Shown here: positions 27,587-35,425 of the stretch, piece after piece | Layout of the letters: each line of letters opens with the position of its first letter | Position numbering within the stretch: the first letter of the stretch is position 1 | Source: Litorimonas haliclonae | Lineage (GTDB): Bacteria; Pseudomonadota; Alphaproteobacteria; Caulobacterales; Maricaulaceae | Assembly: GCF_965138505.1 (NCBI RefSeq) | Contig: NZ_CBCSCO010000003.1 | Span: forward strand, 248,001-312,000 | DNA length: 64,000 nucleotides | Direction of reading: 5' to 3' | The notes under the pieces: generated by a model | Told to the model about the DNA's origin: nothing | The model's input: the letters and a program-made list of their open reading frames with translations, nothing else | Database searches by the model: none | Position numbers and translations under genes: made by a program

Positions 27587-29299
27587 GTGAGTTGCGCCTA
27601 CCCATATTTTCCAATAGGAATCATTGCCATAGATTGGACGTATATGGCTTCAGCCGCATTGGCATTACTCGTTGAGCCTCAAGGCATTGACCCTGACGTA
27701 AAACAGGCTGTTCTTGAGCAACTTGAACGAATCCGCGAGGACAAGCTTTTCCGTGACACCACACGGATGAAACGGTTTTTAAGCTATGTTGTCAAAGAGG
27801 CCCTCGAGGGAAACTCTGAACTCCTTAAAGGATATACAATTGGCTTGGAAGTGTTCGATCGGCCGGATGATTTCGATCCGCAAGCGGATACAATAGTGCG
27901 TGTACAAGCTGGACAGTTGAGACGCCGTCTCGATCTTTATTATAGTTCCACCGGATTAAGGGAAGAGGTTCGTATCGTTATACCAAAAGGTCAATACGCT
28001 CCGATTTTTGAAATGCGCAGACATTTGCCCGAAGAGGTCATTCCTAAATTGGGCCAAAAAGTAGAAGTTTTAACGGGTGCTATTGCAGAATCCCATTTGG
28101 TGACACGTCCAGGCATAGCGGTGTTTACGTTCAGTGACATCAGCGGTGCAAAAAACCCTGATTTCTTTGCAGAGGGCCTGACAGCGGAGGTTGTCAACGC
28201 TTTGGTTCAATTCCGATATCTACGGATTGTCGCTAGAATGCCAACGATTGAACAGTCCGGCAGTGGGGTAGACCTTAAAAACTTTGGTAAAGAATACGAT
28301 GTCCAGTTTGTATTGAACGGAACAGTTCGTCGCTTGGGAAGTCTTTTTCGTGTGTCTGTGGATTTGATCTCAACGGAGACGGGAGAGCACATATTTACAC
28401 GCATTTATGACCGAAAATATTCCGCAGATAATATTTTTAAAATTCAGGAAGAGATCGCGTCCTATACCGCAGCGAAGGTTGGGGCGCCTTTTGGGGTTGT
28501 AAATCGGTTTAACCGCCGCGCAAATGTGGGCCGACGCCAGAACTTATCAGCTTATGAAGCGCTTTTGCGCTTTTATGAAATAAAGCTGTCTCCTTCATCT
28601 CACAAAGCCAAGGATCTATTACACGAGTTTGAGGATATAACTGAGCGGCAGAAGGATTTTTCGTCTGCCTGGGCAATTCGGTCTTTGCTGAATACTTTTC
28701 TTTGCACTCAGTCTATTCCAAGTGAGGCTGGGTCTGGCAGGTTAAAGGCCGCTATAGAGTTTGGTAATAAAGCCTCAGCAATTGATCCCGATAATGCCTT
28801 GGCTTTTATGTCATTATTCCAGGCCCATTACCATAGCGGAGATTTGGAGACCGGCGAAGCCATGGCGCAAAGAGCCTTAGCGCTAAACCCGAATGATTAT
28901 TCAATGTTAGCCTATTATGCGATTACCCATGCCTTTCAGGGCAATGCAAACCAAGCTATTTCTTATCAAAACGCGGCCCTTCGGCTAGTTGACCGGCCTC
29001 CGTCTTGGTTCTTAACTAGCGGTCTTATTCTGTCATTTCAGGAGAAGCGCTTCGAGAGCATTCAAGACTCGTTAAATGACGTAACGACAGAAAGCCCAAT
29101 CGGTTTGCAATTTCTAAGACTCGCTAGTCTGGGATATCTTGGCAAAACAGCTTTGGCAGAGAAATTTCTAAAAGAAGTGTCTGCCAAGAAGAGTGCCCTT
29201 GAGAAGGCATTCCCCGAGATATTCTTGACATGGCAACCTAATGAAAGCTTGCACGACCAAGTCTTTGAGGGGTGGCGTCTAGCGGGACTTGATGTTTAG
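27587..29299 (+). CDS. TolB-like / TPR protein with N-terminal winged-helix-like domain
   Basis: A 570-residue protein of the type often attached to adenylate cyclases. An N-terminal domain (about 40-145) has RFLSYVVKEALEG, LKGYTIGLEVF and VRVQAGQLRRRLDLYY. A TolB-N-like domain follows (about 175-300; PGIAVFTFSDISG...FFAEGLTAEVVNAL), then TPR-like repeats to the C-terminus (AIEFGNKASAIDPDNALAFMSL; AQRALALNPNDYSMLAYYA). No cyclase catalytic domain and no clear signal peptide are present. The start is uncertain: GTG 27587 sits right after GGGAAG, while ATG 27644 is 19 codons later. Function unknown; a regulatory or scaffold role is a guess. Confidence 0.8.
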   Translation: MSCAYPYFPIGIIAIDWTYMASAALALLVEPQGIDPDVKQAVLEQLERIREDKLFRDTTRMKRFLSYVVKEALEGNSELLKGYTIGLEVFDRPDDFDPQADTIVRVQAGQLRRRLDLYYSSTGLREEVRIVIPKGQYAPIFEMRRHLPEEVIPKLGQKVEVLTGAIAESHLVTRPGIAVFTFSDISGAKNPDFFAEGLTAEVVNALVQFRYLRIVARMPTIEQSGSGVDLKNFGKEYDVQFVLNGTVRRLGSLFRVSVDLISTETGEHIFTRIYDRKYSADNIFKIQEEIASYTAAKVGAPFGVVNRFNRRANVGRRQNLSAYEALLRFYEIKLSPSSHKAKDLLHEFEDITERQKDFSSAWAIRSLLNTFLCTQSIPSEAGSGRLKAAIEFGNKASAIDPDNALAFMSLFQAHYHSGDLETGEAMAQRALALNPNDYSMLAYYAITHAFQGNANQAISYQNAALRLVDRPPSWFLTSGLILSFQEKRFESIQDSLNDVTTESPIGLQFLRLASLGYLGKTALAEKFLKEVSAKKSALEKAFPEIFLTWQPNESLHDQVFEGWRLAGLDV

Positions 29300-29474
29300 G
29301 AGTCTCAGCTCTGCCAAATAACGGCCCCCGTGATGCGTTTCCATACGGGGACTTCAGGGCGATTATTCAATTTCGGTAGGTGGTCAAAGCCCATTTGTCG
29401 TTTTAACTGTGACATAATTAAGCGGAATGAGGCTACAGCCCTCAAATCCGAACCAAACTTCTGAGGGGATGAAT

Positions 29475-30653
29475 ATGTCTGATCTGGAAACTTTCAAACT
29501 CGAAACGCGGGCCTGGCTCGAAGAGAACTGTCCGCCGGAAATGCGGACGCCGATGAAGTCTGAAGATGACGCCTGCTGGGGTGGGAGAAATTGGACCTTT
29601 GCCAGTGACGCCCAAAAAGTTTGGCTGGAACGTATGGCCGGCAAAGGCTGGACCGTTCCCACTTGGCCTAAGGAATATGGTGGCGCAGGACTCAGCCGGG
29701 CAGAGGAAGCTGTTTTGTTAAAGGAAATGGCACGAATAAGCGCTCGTATTCCGTTATCTAGTTTCGGCATTTGGATGCTTGGCCCCGCGCTTTTGAAATT
29801 TGGGAATGAAGCGCAGAAGAAAGAACATCTTCCTAAAATTGCACGCGGCGAAATTCGCTGGTGCCAAGGTTATTCAGAACCGAGCGCAGGTTCCGACCTA
29901 GCGTCACTTGCGACGAAGGCAGAAGATAAAGGCGATCATTACCTGGTCAATGGACAGAAAGTCTGGACATCCTACGCTGATAAAGCGGATTGGATTTTTT
30001 GTCTTGTGCGAACAGACAGTACGGGCCGGAAGCATGATGGCATATCCTTCCTCTTGTTTGATATGGAAAGTGAAGGCGTTGAAGCCCGGCCTATCTCTCT
30101 TATTTCTGGAAAGTCGGCTTTTTGTGAAACTTTCTTTGAAGACGTCAAAGTACCGAAAGACCAATTGGTCGGCGAAGTAGGCAAAGGTTGGTCTATTGCA
30201 AAATACCTTTTGACCCATGAGCGTGAAATGATCGGTGGGTCTGGTGAGGGCGTCACGCGCCCGCTCCACGAAATTGCGGCTGGATCAATCGGACTGGAGA
30301 GCGGTAAACTCTCTGATCCCATGCTTCGCGCAAAGGTGGCCGAAGCTGAAATTGATGAGTGGGCTTTCAGGCTGACAATGCAGCGTAAATTGGCTGAAGC
30401 CAAAGCGGGCGCGTCTTTAGGGGCCGACAGCTCCATGCTCAAATATTACGGGACTGAACTGAATAAACGCCGCTATGAGTTGATGATGGACGCCGCCGGA
30501 CATGACGGTCTGGAGTGGGAGGGCGAAAGGTCTGACGAGGGCAAATTAGCCCGTGATTGGCTTCGCACAAAAGCCAATTCCATCGAAGGCGGAACTTCAG
30601 AAGTCCAGCTCAACATAATCTCCAAACATATTCTCCAACTTCCGGGCGCGTAA
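29475..30653 (+). CDS. Acyl-CoA dehydrogenase family protein (first of pair)
   Basis: An FAD-dependent acyl-CoA dehydrogenase-fold protein, 392 residues from the ATG at 29475, which follows GAGGGG by 6 bases; earlier in-frame starts lack that spacing. Motifs: WPKEYGGAGLS, RWCQGYSEPSAGSDLASL (FAD/acyl contact), VNGQKVWTSYADKADWIF and the C-terminal EGGTSEVQLNIISKHILQL. It is followed 3 bases later by a second, diverged dehydrogenase. Such tandem pairs are known to form heteromeric enzymes for bulky acyl-CoAs, including sterol side chains (FadE/ChsE type). Substrate unknown. Confidence 0.88.
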   Translation: MSDLETFKLETRAWLEENCPPEMRTPMKSEDDACWGGRNWTFASDAQKVWLERMAGKGWTVPTWPKEYGGAGLSRAEEAVLLKEMARISARIPLSSFGIWMLGPALLKFGNEAQKKEHLPKIARGEIRWCQGYSEPSAGSDLASLATKAEDKGDHYLVNGQKVWTSYADKADWIFCLVRTDSTGRKHDGISFLLFDMESEGVEARPISLISGKSAFCETFFEDVKVPKDQLVGEVGKGWSIAKYLLTHEREMIGGSGEGVTRPLHEIAAGSIGLESGKLSDPMLRAKVAEAEIDEWAFRLTMQRKLAEAKAGASLGADSSMLKYYGTELNKRRYELMMDAAGHDGLEWEGERSDEGKLARDWLRTKANSIEGGTSEVQLNIISKHILQLPGA

Positions 30654-30656
30654 ATT

Positions 30657-31793
30657 ATGGCACTCTTATTAAATGAAGACGAAAAAATGCTTAGCGAAAC
30701 CGCTGAAGGGTTTTTCAAGAAAAAAGCCCCGGTAACAGAGCTTCGCAAGCTTCGCGATACTCAGGACGAAAAAGGCTATTCTGAAGCGCTTTGGTCTGAA
30801 ATGGCCGAAATGGGATTTGCGGGCGTTTTGGTTCCAGAAGACCAAGGCGGCGTTGATATGGGGGCAATGGCGGCGGGATTACTGGCCGAACAGATGGGCC
30901 GCAATTTGAGCGCAACACCTTTTTTCTCCACGTCTGTTCTCTCTGCGACGGCGTTGAAAAACAGCGATGGTGATTTGGCCAAGGCTTGGCTGGAAAAAAT
31001 TGCAGGCGGTGAGGCCATTGTGTCCTTCGCCATTGATGAAGGGGTAAAGCACAATCCCCTTGGGACAGAAACCCGCGCCGAACGTTCTGGCAATGGTTTC
31101 AAAATTACGGGCAGCAAGGTCATGGTGCTCGATGCCCACGTTGCGGACGCCCACATCGTCGTGGCGCGCACGGGCGGGGAGCCCGGTGAGCGGGATGGTT
31201 TAAGCCTGTTCCTCGTGGAAAAAACAGCTGACAATTTGGATGTCGAGCGTACGATTATGGTCGATAGCCATAATTCCGGTCGATTAGAGCTAAACGGCGT
31301 CGAGGTGACGGCCGACGCTCTATTGGGCACGGAAGGTGAGGGCGCAGATGTTCTGGATAAAGTTTTAGGGGCGGGGCGAGCTGTATTGTCTGCTGAACTT
31401 CTCGGCGCGGGTTCTCAAGCTTTTGAAGAGACCGTAGCTTATATCAAGGAACGCAAACAGTTCGGCAAAATCATTGGTGAGTTTCAGGCGCTCCAACATC
31501 GCGCGTCGCATCTATATACCGAGTTGGAACTCTGCCGCTCAGCTGTTTTTGCCGCCCTGTCTGCTATAGATGAAGGCGATGAAAATGCTGTCAAATTCGC
31601 GGGAATGGCCAAGGCCAAGCTCGGTCAGGTCGCAAAACTCGCCGCACTTGAAGGTATTCAGATGTTTGGCGGCGTCGGCATGACAGATGAATATGACATC
31701 GGCCTATTCCTGAAGCGCATCCGCGTCTTACAAGAGCTATTGGGCGATGGAAATTACCACCTTGATGGGTTCGCGAAAGAAAATGGGTATTAG
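30657..31793 (+). CDS. Acyl-CoA dehydrogenase family protein (second of pair)
   Basis: A 378-residue partner starting 3 bases after the previous stop. It has LNEDEKMLSETAEGFFKK at the N-terminus, VPEDQGGVDMGAMAAGLLAEQMGRNLSATPF, and the C-terminal helical bundle with AYIKERKQFGKIIGEFQALQHRASHLYTELELCRSA and LEGIQMFGGVGMTDEYDIGLFLKR. The usual active-site Glu region is not obvious from inspection, consistent with a two-subunit enzyme in which only one partner is catalytic. That division of labour is inferred. Confidence 0.87.
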   Translation: MALLLNEDEKMLSETAEGFFKKKAPVTELRKLRDTQDEKGYSEALWSEMAEMGFAGVLVPEDQGGVDMGAMAAGLLAEQMGRNLSATPFFSTSVLSATALKNSDGDLAKAWLEKIAGGEAIVSFAIDEGVKHNPLGTETRAERSGNGFKITGSKVMVLDAHVADAHIVVARTGGEPGERDGLSLFLVEKTADNLDVERTIMVDSHNSGRLELNGVEVTADALLGTEGEGADVLDKVLGAGRAVLSAELLGAGSQAFEETVAYIKERKQFGKIIGEFQALQHRASHLYTELELCRSAVFAALSAIDEGDENAVKFAGMAKAKLGQVAKLAALEGIQMFGGVGMTDEYDIGLFLKRIRVLQELLGDGNYHLDGFAKENGY

Positions 31794-31820
31794 GGGCTAC
31801 CCCTAGACCCGCCTCGAGGC

Positions 31821-32537
31821 TTAGTGAGCCCCGGCGGACATGTATTGTGTTTCGTCCAACGGGCTTGCGACTATCATGCCCCAATATGTTGAGTAAGTTG
31901 TATGAGGTTCGTAAACAAGAGCGATACCAAAATCGACCACGTCAGCCCTTAATAGGTTTTCATTATGACCGGGGCTGTCTTTCCAAGCTTGAAAAACATC
32001 TTCCCAACTTTTTTGTCCCGTCGCCACGTTCTCTCCTGCAATAGAAAAGTAATAACCTTGGCGTTGCACGCGGTCGCCGTGGGTGGAGCCGTCAGTTCCG
32101 GTATGAGAAATAATTCCGGCATCTGCCAAGTCTCGAGCGTGGACTTCTGAGGCCAGGTTGAGTTTGTAATTAATCTTGACTGGCCCCAAGCCATTTTCAA
32201 ATCGATACTCGTTCAAGTCGGCTAAAGCCACGTCTATGTCTAGCGGCGTAGGGGGAATGGATGGAAAGACCGGATTTTCTCCAAAGCCATTATTTAATCG
32301 GCATTGTGCTTCGGGTTTTGAAACGTCGGGCTGATAGGTGACTGCGCCTCGACATTTGGTATCGGCTTTACACAGAGCAGAGCATTCTTCAGGGGTGGAA
32401 ACAGGATAAACGGCATAGGTGCCGTCGTCTTTATCAAATTCACCTAGTTTATTTTCGACCGCAAAGGCTGAACCGCTCAGCGCAATAAAACAAATCGAAG
32501 ATAAAATAGACTGTCTAATCCTCATGTTTCTAGACAT
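31821..32537 (-). CDS. Secreted PAN/apple-like plus CAP domain protein
   Basis: From the ATG at 32537 (GGAG upstream) the product is 238 residues. A signal peptide ends near SGSAFA (about residue 26). A short cysteine-rich PAN/apple-like domain follows, with EECSALCKADTKCRGAVTY and a later QCRLNN. The CAP (SCP/PR-1) domain covers the rest: LADLNEYRFENGLGPVKINYKLNLASEVHARDLAD, SHTGTDGSTHGDRVQRQGY, AGENVATGQKSWEDVFQAWKDSPGHNENLL. The CAP His and Glu residues are present. The family is extracytoplasmic; lipid binding or protease-like activity is reported for some members. It is convergent with the dehydrogenase pair. Confidence 0.85.
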   Translation of the reverse strand: MSRNMRIRQSILSSICFIALSGSAFAVENKLGEFDKDDGTYAVYPVSTPEECSALCKADTKCRGAVTYQPDVSKPEAQCRLNNGFGENPVFPSIPPTPLDIDVALADLNEYRFENGLGPVKINYKLNLASEVHARDLADAGIISHTGTDGSTHGDRVQRQGYYFSIAGENVATGQKSWEDVFQAWKDSPGHNENLLRADVVDFGIALVYEPHTTYSTYWGMIVASPLDETQYMSAGAH

Positions 32538-32632
32538 ACCTAATCTCCGTGCTCTGAAAAGCATAGATAACAGTTAAATCTTTACTCAACCGTTAGGATG
32601 GAGATTAATTATCAGACAGGACTAATTGAAGG

Positions 32633-34639
32633 CTATCGTCCGGCTGTGTTTAGCGTTCTTGGAGAGGCTGGTCCTGACACGCCGTTGGCCATGTCCCTCT
32701 CTGATTCAAAGGCTTGAGAAAGTGATTCGTAAAAAGCGATTTGAAAGCGGGTCTCCGGATCATCCACTTTAGGATCAGGCGCGTTTAGAGGCCGAACTTT
32801 CCAGCCTTTATGCGCCGCGAGCATATAAGCTTTCCAAGCGTCGACAGGCAGGAGTCCTCCTGTAACTTGCTTGCTTGGACTATTGTCGTCATTTCCCATC
32901 CAGACGCCTGTCGTCAACTGCGCCGTGAAACCGACAAACCAAGCGTCCCTATAATCCTGGGACGTACCGGTTTTGCCTGCTGCAGGGCGGTTGCCAAGCC
33001 GGGCGCCATAACCCGTACCGGAGTCAATAACGTCGCGCATCATCCCCGTCATTTGACGGGAGTATGGAACGGCGTAAGCGCGGGTAGGTTGAGAGACCCG
33101 CCGCGTATAAAGGGGACGTTTCGCTGTATCCGTTATTTCTGTTATAAAGTAAGACGACTTCAAGAGGCCTTCATTGGCAAAGACGGAATAGGCGGTCGTC
33201 AATTCCAGAAGATTCACTTCGGACGTTCCTAAAGCAATGGAATATTCGGGCCTCATTTCAGATTTGATTCCAAACCGCTTGGCTGCACTCACAACTTTGG
33301 AAGGCCCGACTTCAGAGCCGACCTGCGCCGCAACCGTATTGATGGAGAGTTTTAGGGCTTCGCGTATGGTAATTGGACCGCGGTAGCGTCGCGTATAATT
33401 TTCCGGTGACCATCCCTTAATTTCAATGGGCTGGTCTATACGGATAGTGCCCGGGGTAAATCCTTCTTCCATCGCCGCGGCATAAACAATGCTTTTAAAC
33501 GCGGATCCAGGTTGTCTGGCAGCTTGGCTTGCGCGGTTGAATTTTGATACGGCGTAGTCACGCCCGCCCACTAACGCCCTGACCGCGCCTGTAGAGTTAT
33601 CGACACTTACGAGCGCGCCTTCTTGAATGTTCTTGGCATCACCAGAGGCGTTTAGAGTTTTCTTTATAGCCTCATGCGCCTCCTTCTGAAGGTCGGTGTC
33701 TATTGTTGTTGTTATGATGAGGTCTTGTCTTTTCTCGCCCACCAATTCATGCGCGCGCTCAGAAACCAGATCGAAGACATATCCCAGAATGTCCGGCTCC
33801 AAGAGAGGCTCTGAATCTTCAACAATGACCGGCGGTGTTTTTCGGGCCTCAACTTCCTGTTCAGGGCTAATGAATCCATTGGCAGTCATGCGTTGTAAAA
33901 CCAAATGAGACCGGGCGAGGGCGCCTTCAAAATTTTTCGTAGGATCGAAACGGCTCGGGGCTTTGGGGAGGGCCGCGAGAAGCGCACCTTCAGACAAGCT
34001 AAGTGTCTTGGCTGTGTGGCCGAAATACTTCTGCGAGGCCGCTTCAATGCCAAAGACCTGAGGCCCAAGATTAATCCGATTTAAATATAGCTCCAGAATT
34101 TCCGGCTTACTCAGCTTGGCTTCCATGTCCCGGGCGAGCAACATTTCCTGGACTTTCCGGCGATAGGTTTTTTCCGGGGTCAGAACCATATTTTTGACGA
34201 GTTGCTGGGTGAGGGTGGACGCGCCTTGAGATTTTTCACCGGTAGAGGTGTTCGTCACTAGGGCTCGAAAAATGGCCTTATTGTCAATTCCCGTATGTTC
34301 GTAAAACCGTTCATCCTCAATCGCCAGAAAGGCATTTGCGACGTGTCGGGGCATTTGATCAAGCTTCATGGGCTCGCCGATATAGGGTCCGCGATGCCCA
34401 ATCACTTGCCCGTCCTTATCAAGAATCGTTATATTGGGTTTAAGGTTCATCTCCCACATCGTGGTCTTATCTGGCAGATTGGGTAGGCCCGCGAGAAAAT
34501 ATTGCCGCGCCTGAAAATAAGACAGCGCAATAATAACGCTCACAACTGCGACCACAGCCATCCAGACAGCGCGCTTCCGACGCTGGCTGTTGTCGTTAGC
34601 GACATCAATGTCTGCGCGGTAGGTTGGCATATCTTCCAT
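32633..34639 (-). CDS. Class A penicillin-binding protein (1A type)
   Basis: A bifunctional peptidoglycan synthase of 668 residues. After a cytoplasmic tail and one membrane helix (about 25-43), the GT51 glycosyltransferase domain has AIEDERFYEHTGID (catalytic Glu108 region) and QGASTLTQQLVKNM (138-151). The transpeptidase domain has SxxK in GSAFKS (Ser379, Lys382), SIN (432-434) and KTGTS (556-560). All catalytic motifs are intact. At 668 residues it is shorter than E. coli PBP1a and lacks a long insert. A Met 3 codons in is an alternative start. Confidence 0.93.
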   Translation of the reverse strand: MEDMPTYRADIDVANDNSQRRKRAVWMAVVAVVSVIIALSYFQARQYFLAGLPNLPDKTTMWEMNLKPNITILDKDGQVIGHRGPYIGEPMKLDQMPRHVANAFLAIEDERFYEHTGIDNKAIFRALVTNTSTGEKSQGASTLTQQLVKNMVLTPEKTYRRKVQEMLLARDMEAKLSKPEILELYLNRINLGPQVFGIEAASQKYFGHTAKTLSLSEGALLAALPKAPSRFDPTKNFEGALARSHLVLQRMTANGFISPEQEVEARKTPPVIVEDSEPLLEPDILGYVFDLVSERAHELVGEKRQDLIITTTIDTDLQKEAHEAIKKTLNASGDAKNIQEGALVSVDNSTGAVRALVGGRDYAVSKFNRASQAARQPGSAFKSIVYAAAMEEGFTPGTIRIDQPIEIKGWSPENYTRRYRGPITIREALKLSINTVAAQVGSEVGPSKVVSAAKRFGIKSEMRPEYSIALGTSEVNLLELTTAYSVFANEGLLKSSYFITEITDTAKRPLYTRRVSQPTRAYAVPYSRQMTGMMRDVIDSGTGYGARLGNRPAAGKTGTSQDYRDAWFVGFTAQLTTGVWMGNDDNSPSKQVTGGLLPVDAWKAYMLAAHKGWKVRPLNAPDPKVDDPETRFQIAFYESLSQAFESERDMANGVSGPASPRTLNTAGR

Positions 34640-34657
34640 ATAGTATAAGGAACCTGA

Positions 34658-35131
34658 ATGGGTGCTAAATCAAATCTACCCTTTTGGAAAACCAAAAATA
34701 TGGCGGAATTGAGCCGTGAGCAGTGGGAAAGTCTCTGTGACGGCTGCGGAAAGTGCTGTTGTATCCGATTGGAAGATGAAGATGACGGGTCGGTTTATGT
34801 AACTGACGTCTCTTGTCACCTCTTTAATCCCGAGACCTGTGCTTGTAGTGACTATGGGAATCGTAAATCCATTGTTCCCGATTGCGTGACTCTCACGGCC
34901 GCTACAGTGGATGAACTTCACTGGATGCCGGAAACGTGTGCTTATAGGCTCGTGGCAAAAGGAGAGGATCTTCCAGACTGGCATCACTTGGTCTCTGGGT
35001 CCCGGGAGACTATTCACGAGGCGGGTATGAGCGTCAGAGGTCAGGTCGAAAGTGAAAGCGGGGTCTCTGATAAAGAGCTACCGCATCGCATTGTCATATG
35101 GCCAGGAGAGCCAGACTTCACCAAGAGCTAA
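34658..35131 (+). CDS. YcgN-family cysteine cluster protein (UPF0260)
   Basis: A 157-residue protein with the family hallmark LPFWKTK..AELSREQWESLCDGCGKCCCIRLEDEDDG near the N-terminus, then FNPETCACSDYGNR, PDCVTL, LHWMPETCAYRLVAKGEDLPDWHHLVSG. The ordered cysteines (CxxCxxCC and later singles) suggest metal binding. The family has no assigned function. It is divergent from the PBP gene, with 18 bases between the two starts, so the promoters must overlap coding sequence. Confidence 0.88.
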   Translation: MGAKSNLPFWKTKNMAELSREQWESLCDGCGKCCCIRLEDEDDGSVYVTDVSCHLFNPETCACSDYGNRKSIVPDCVTLTAATVDELHWMPETCAYRLVAKGEDLPDWHHLVSGSRETIHEAGMSVRGQVESESGVSDKELPHRIVIWPGEPDFTKS

Positions 35132-35189
35132 TAAAGCGACTGATTCCTGAGGATAGGGTTCGGAAAACCCTCAGACGATAAATTGAAAC

Positions 35190-35212
35190 CCTAAATTGTT
35201 AGGTCTTTTTTA
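35190..35212 (+). terminator. Weak terminator-like hairpin after the YcgN-family gene
   Basis: A 5-bp stem (CCTAA / TTAGG) with an ATTG loop is followed by TCTTTTTTA. The stem is short and A/T-rich, so strength is doubtful. Confidence 0.4.
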
Positions 35213-35262
35213 TCATTTGCTTTAAACCCCTGAATTTTCCAAGAATCTGTGATTTTATTGTT

Positions 35263-35282
35263 ACAGATATGTCACAATCTGT
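35263..35282. promoter_or_regulatory. Inverted repeat ACAGAT-N8-ATCTGT upstream of the acyl-AMP ligase gene
   Basis: ACAGAT at 35263-35268 and ATCTGT at 35277-35282 form a perfect dyad. A further AATCTGT at 35244 lies 32 bases from the AATCTGT at 35276. Located about 150 bases before the operon start; a candidate operator, not shown. Confidence 0.4.
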
Positions 35283-35425
35283 ATCAAAGCGTGAAAAACT
35301 GCTGTTTATGGGTGTGTTAGGAAGATATTTACCTCATAGGGCCAGACCCTTAGTGACAGTTTTTTGACGAAGCGACCTTTAATGTTCCTTTTAGAGAACA
35401 AAGCGCGTTGAAAGCGGAAAAGAAT

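Larger units (their letters stand above)
35132..35425. other. 294-base intergenic region ahead of the sphingolipid genes
   Basis: Holds a weak terminator-like hairpin (35190-35212) and, further right, three copies of ATCTGT or its complement (35245, 35263, 35277), two of which form an inverted repeat with an 8-base spacer. No ORF in it looks real. The promoter for the acyl-AMP ligase operon should be in the right-hand 150 bases. Confidence 0.6.

Noticed and set aside
30776..31330. 184-codon minus-strand ORF opposite the second acyl-CoA dehydrogenase
   Set aside because: Antisense shadow with composition typical of a reverse frame; the dehydrogenase motifs lie on the other strand.
31791..31805. 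Hairpin TAGGGG-CTA-CCCCTA at the stop of the second dehydrogenase gene
   Set aside because: A 6-bp stem with a 3-base loop and no T tract on either strand; not strong enough to call a terminator.
35151..35174. Bulged hairpin CTGAGG..GGGTT / AACCCTCAG after the YcgN-family gene
   Set aside because: Needs a 5-base bulge and has no T tract; the hairpin at 35190 fits better as a terminator.
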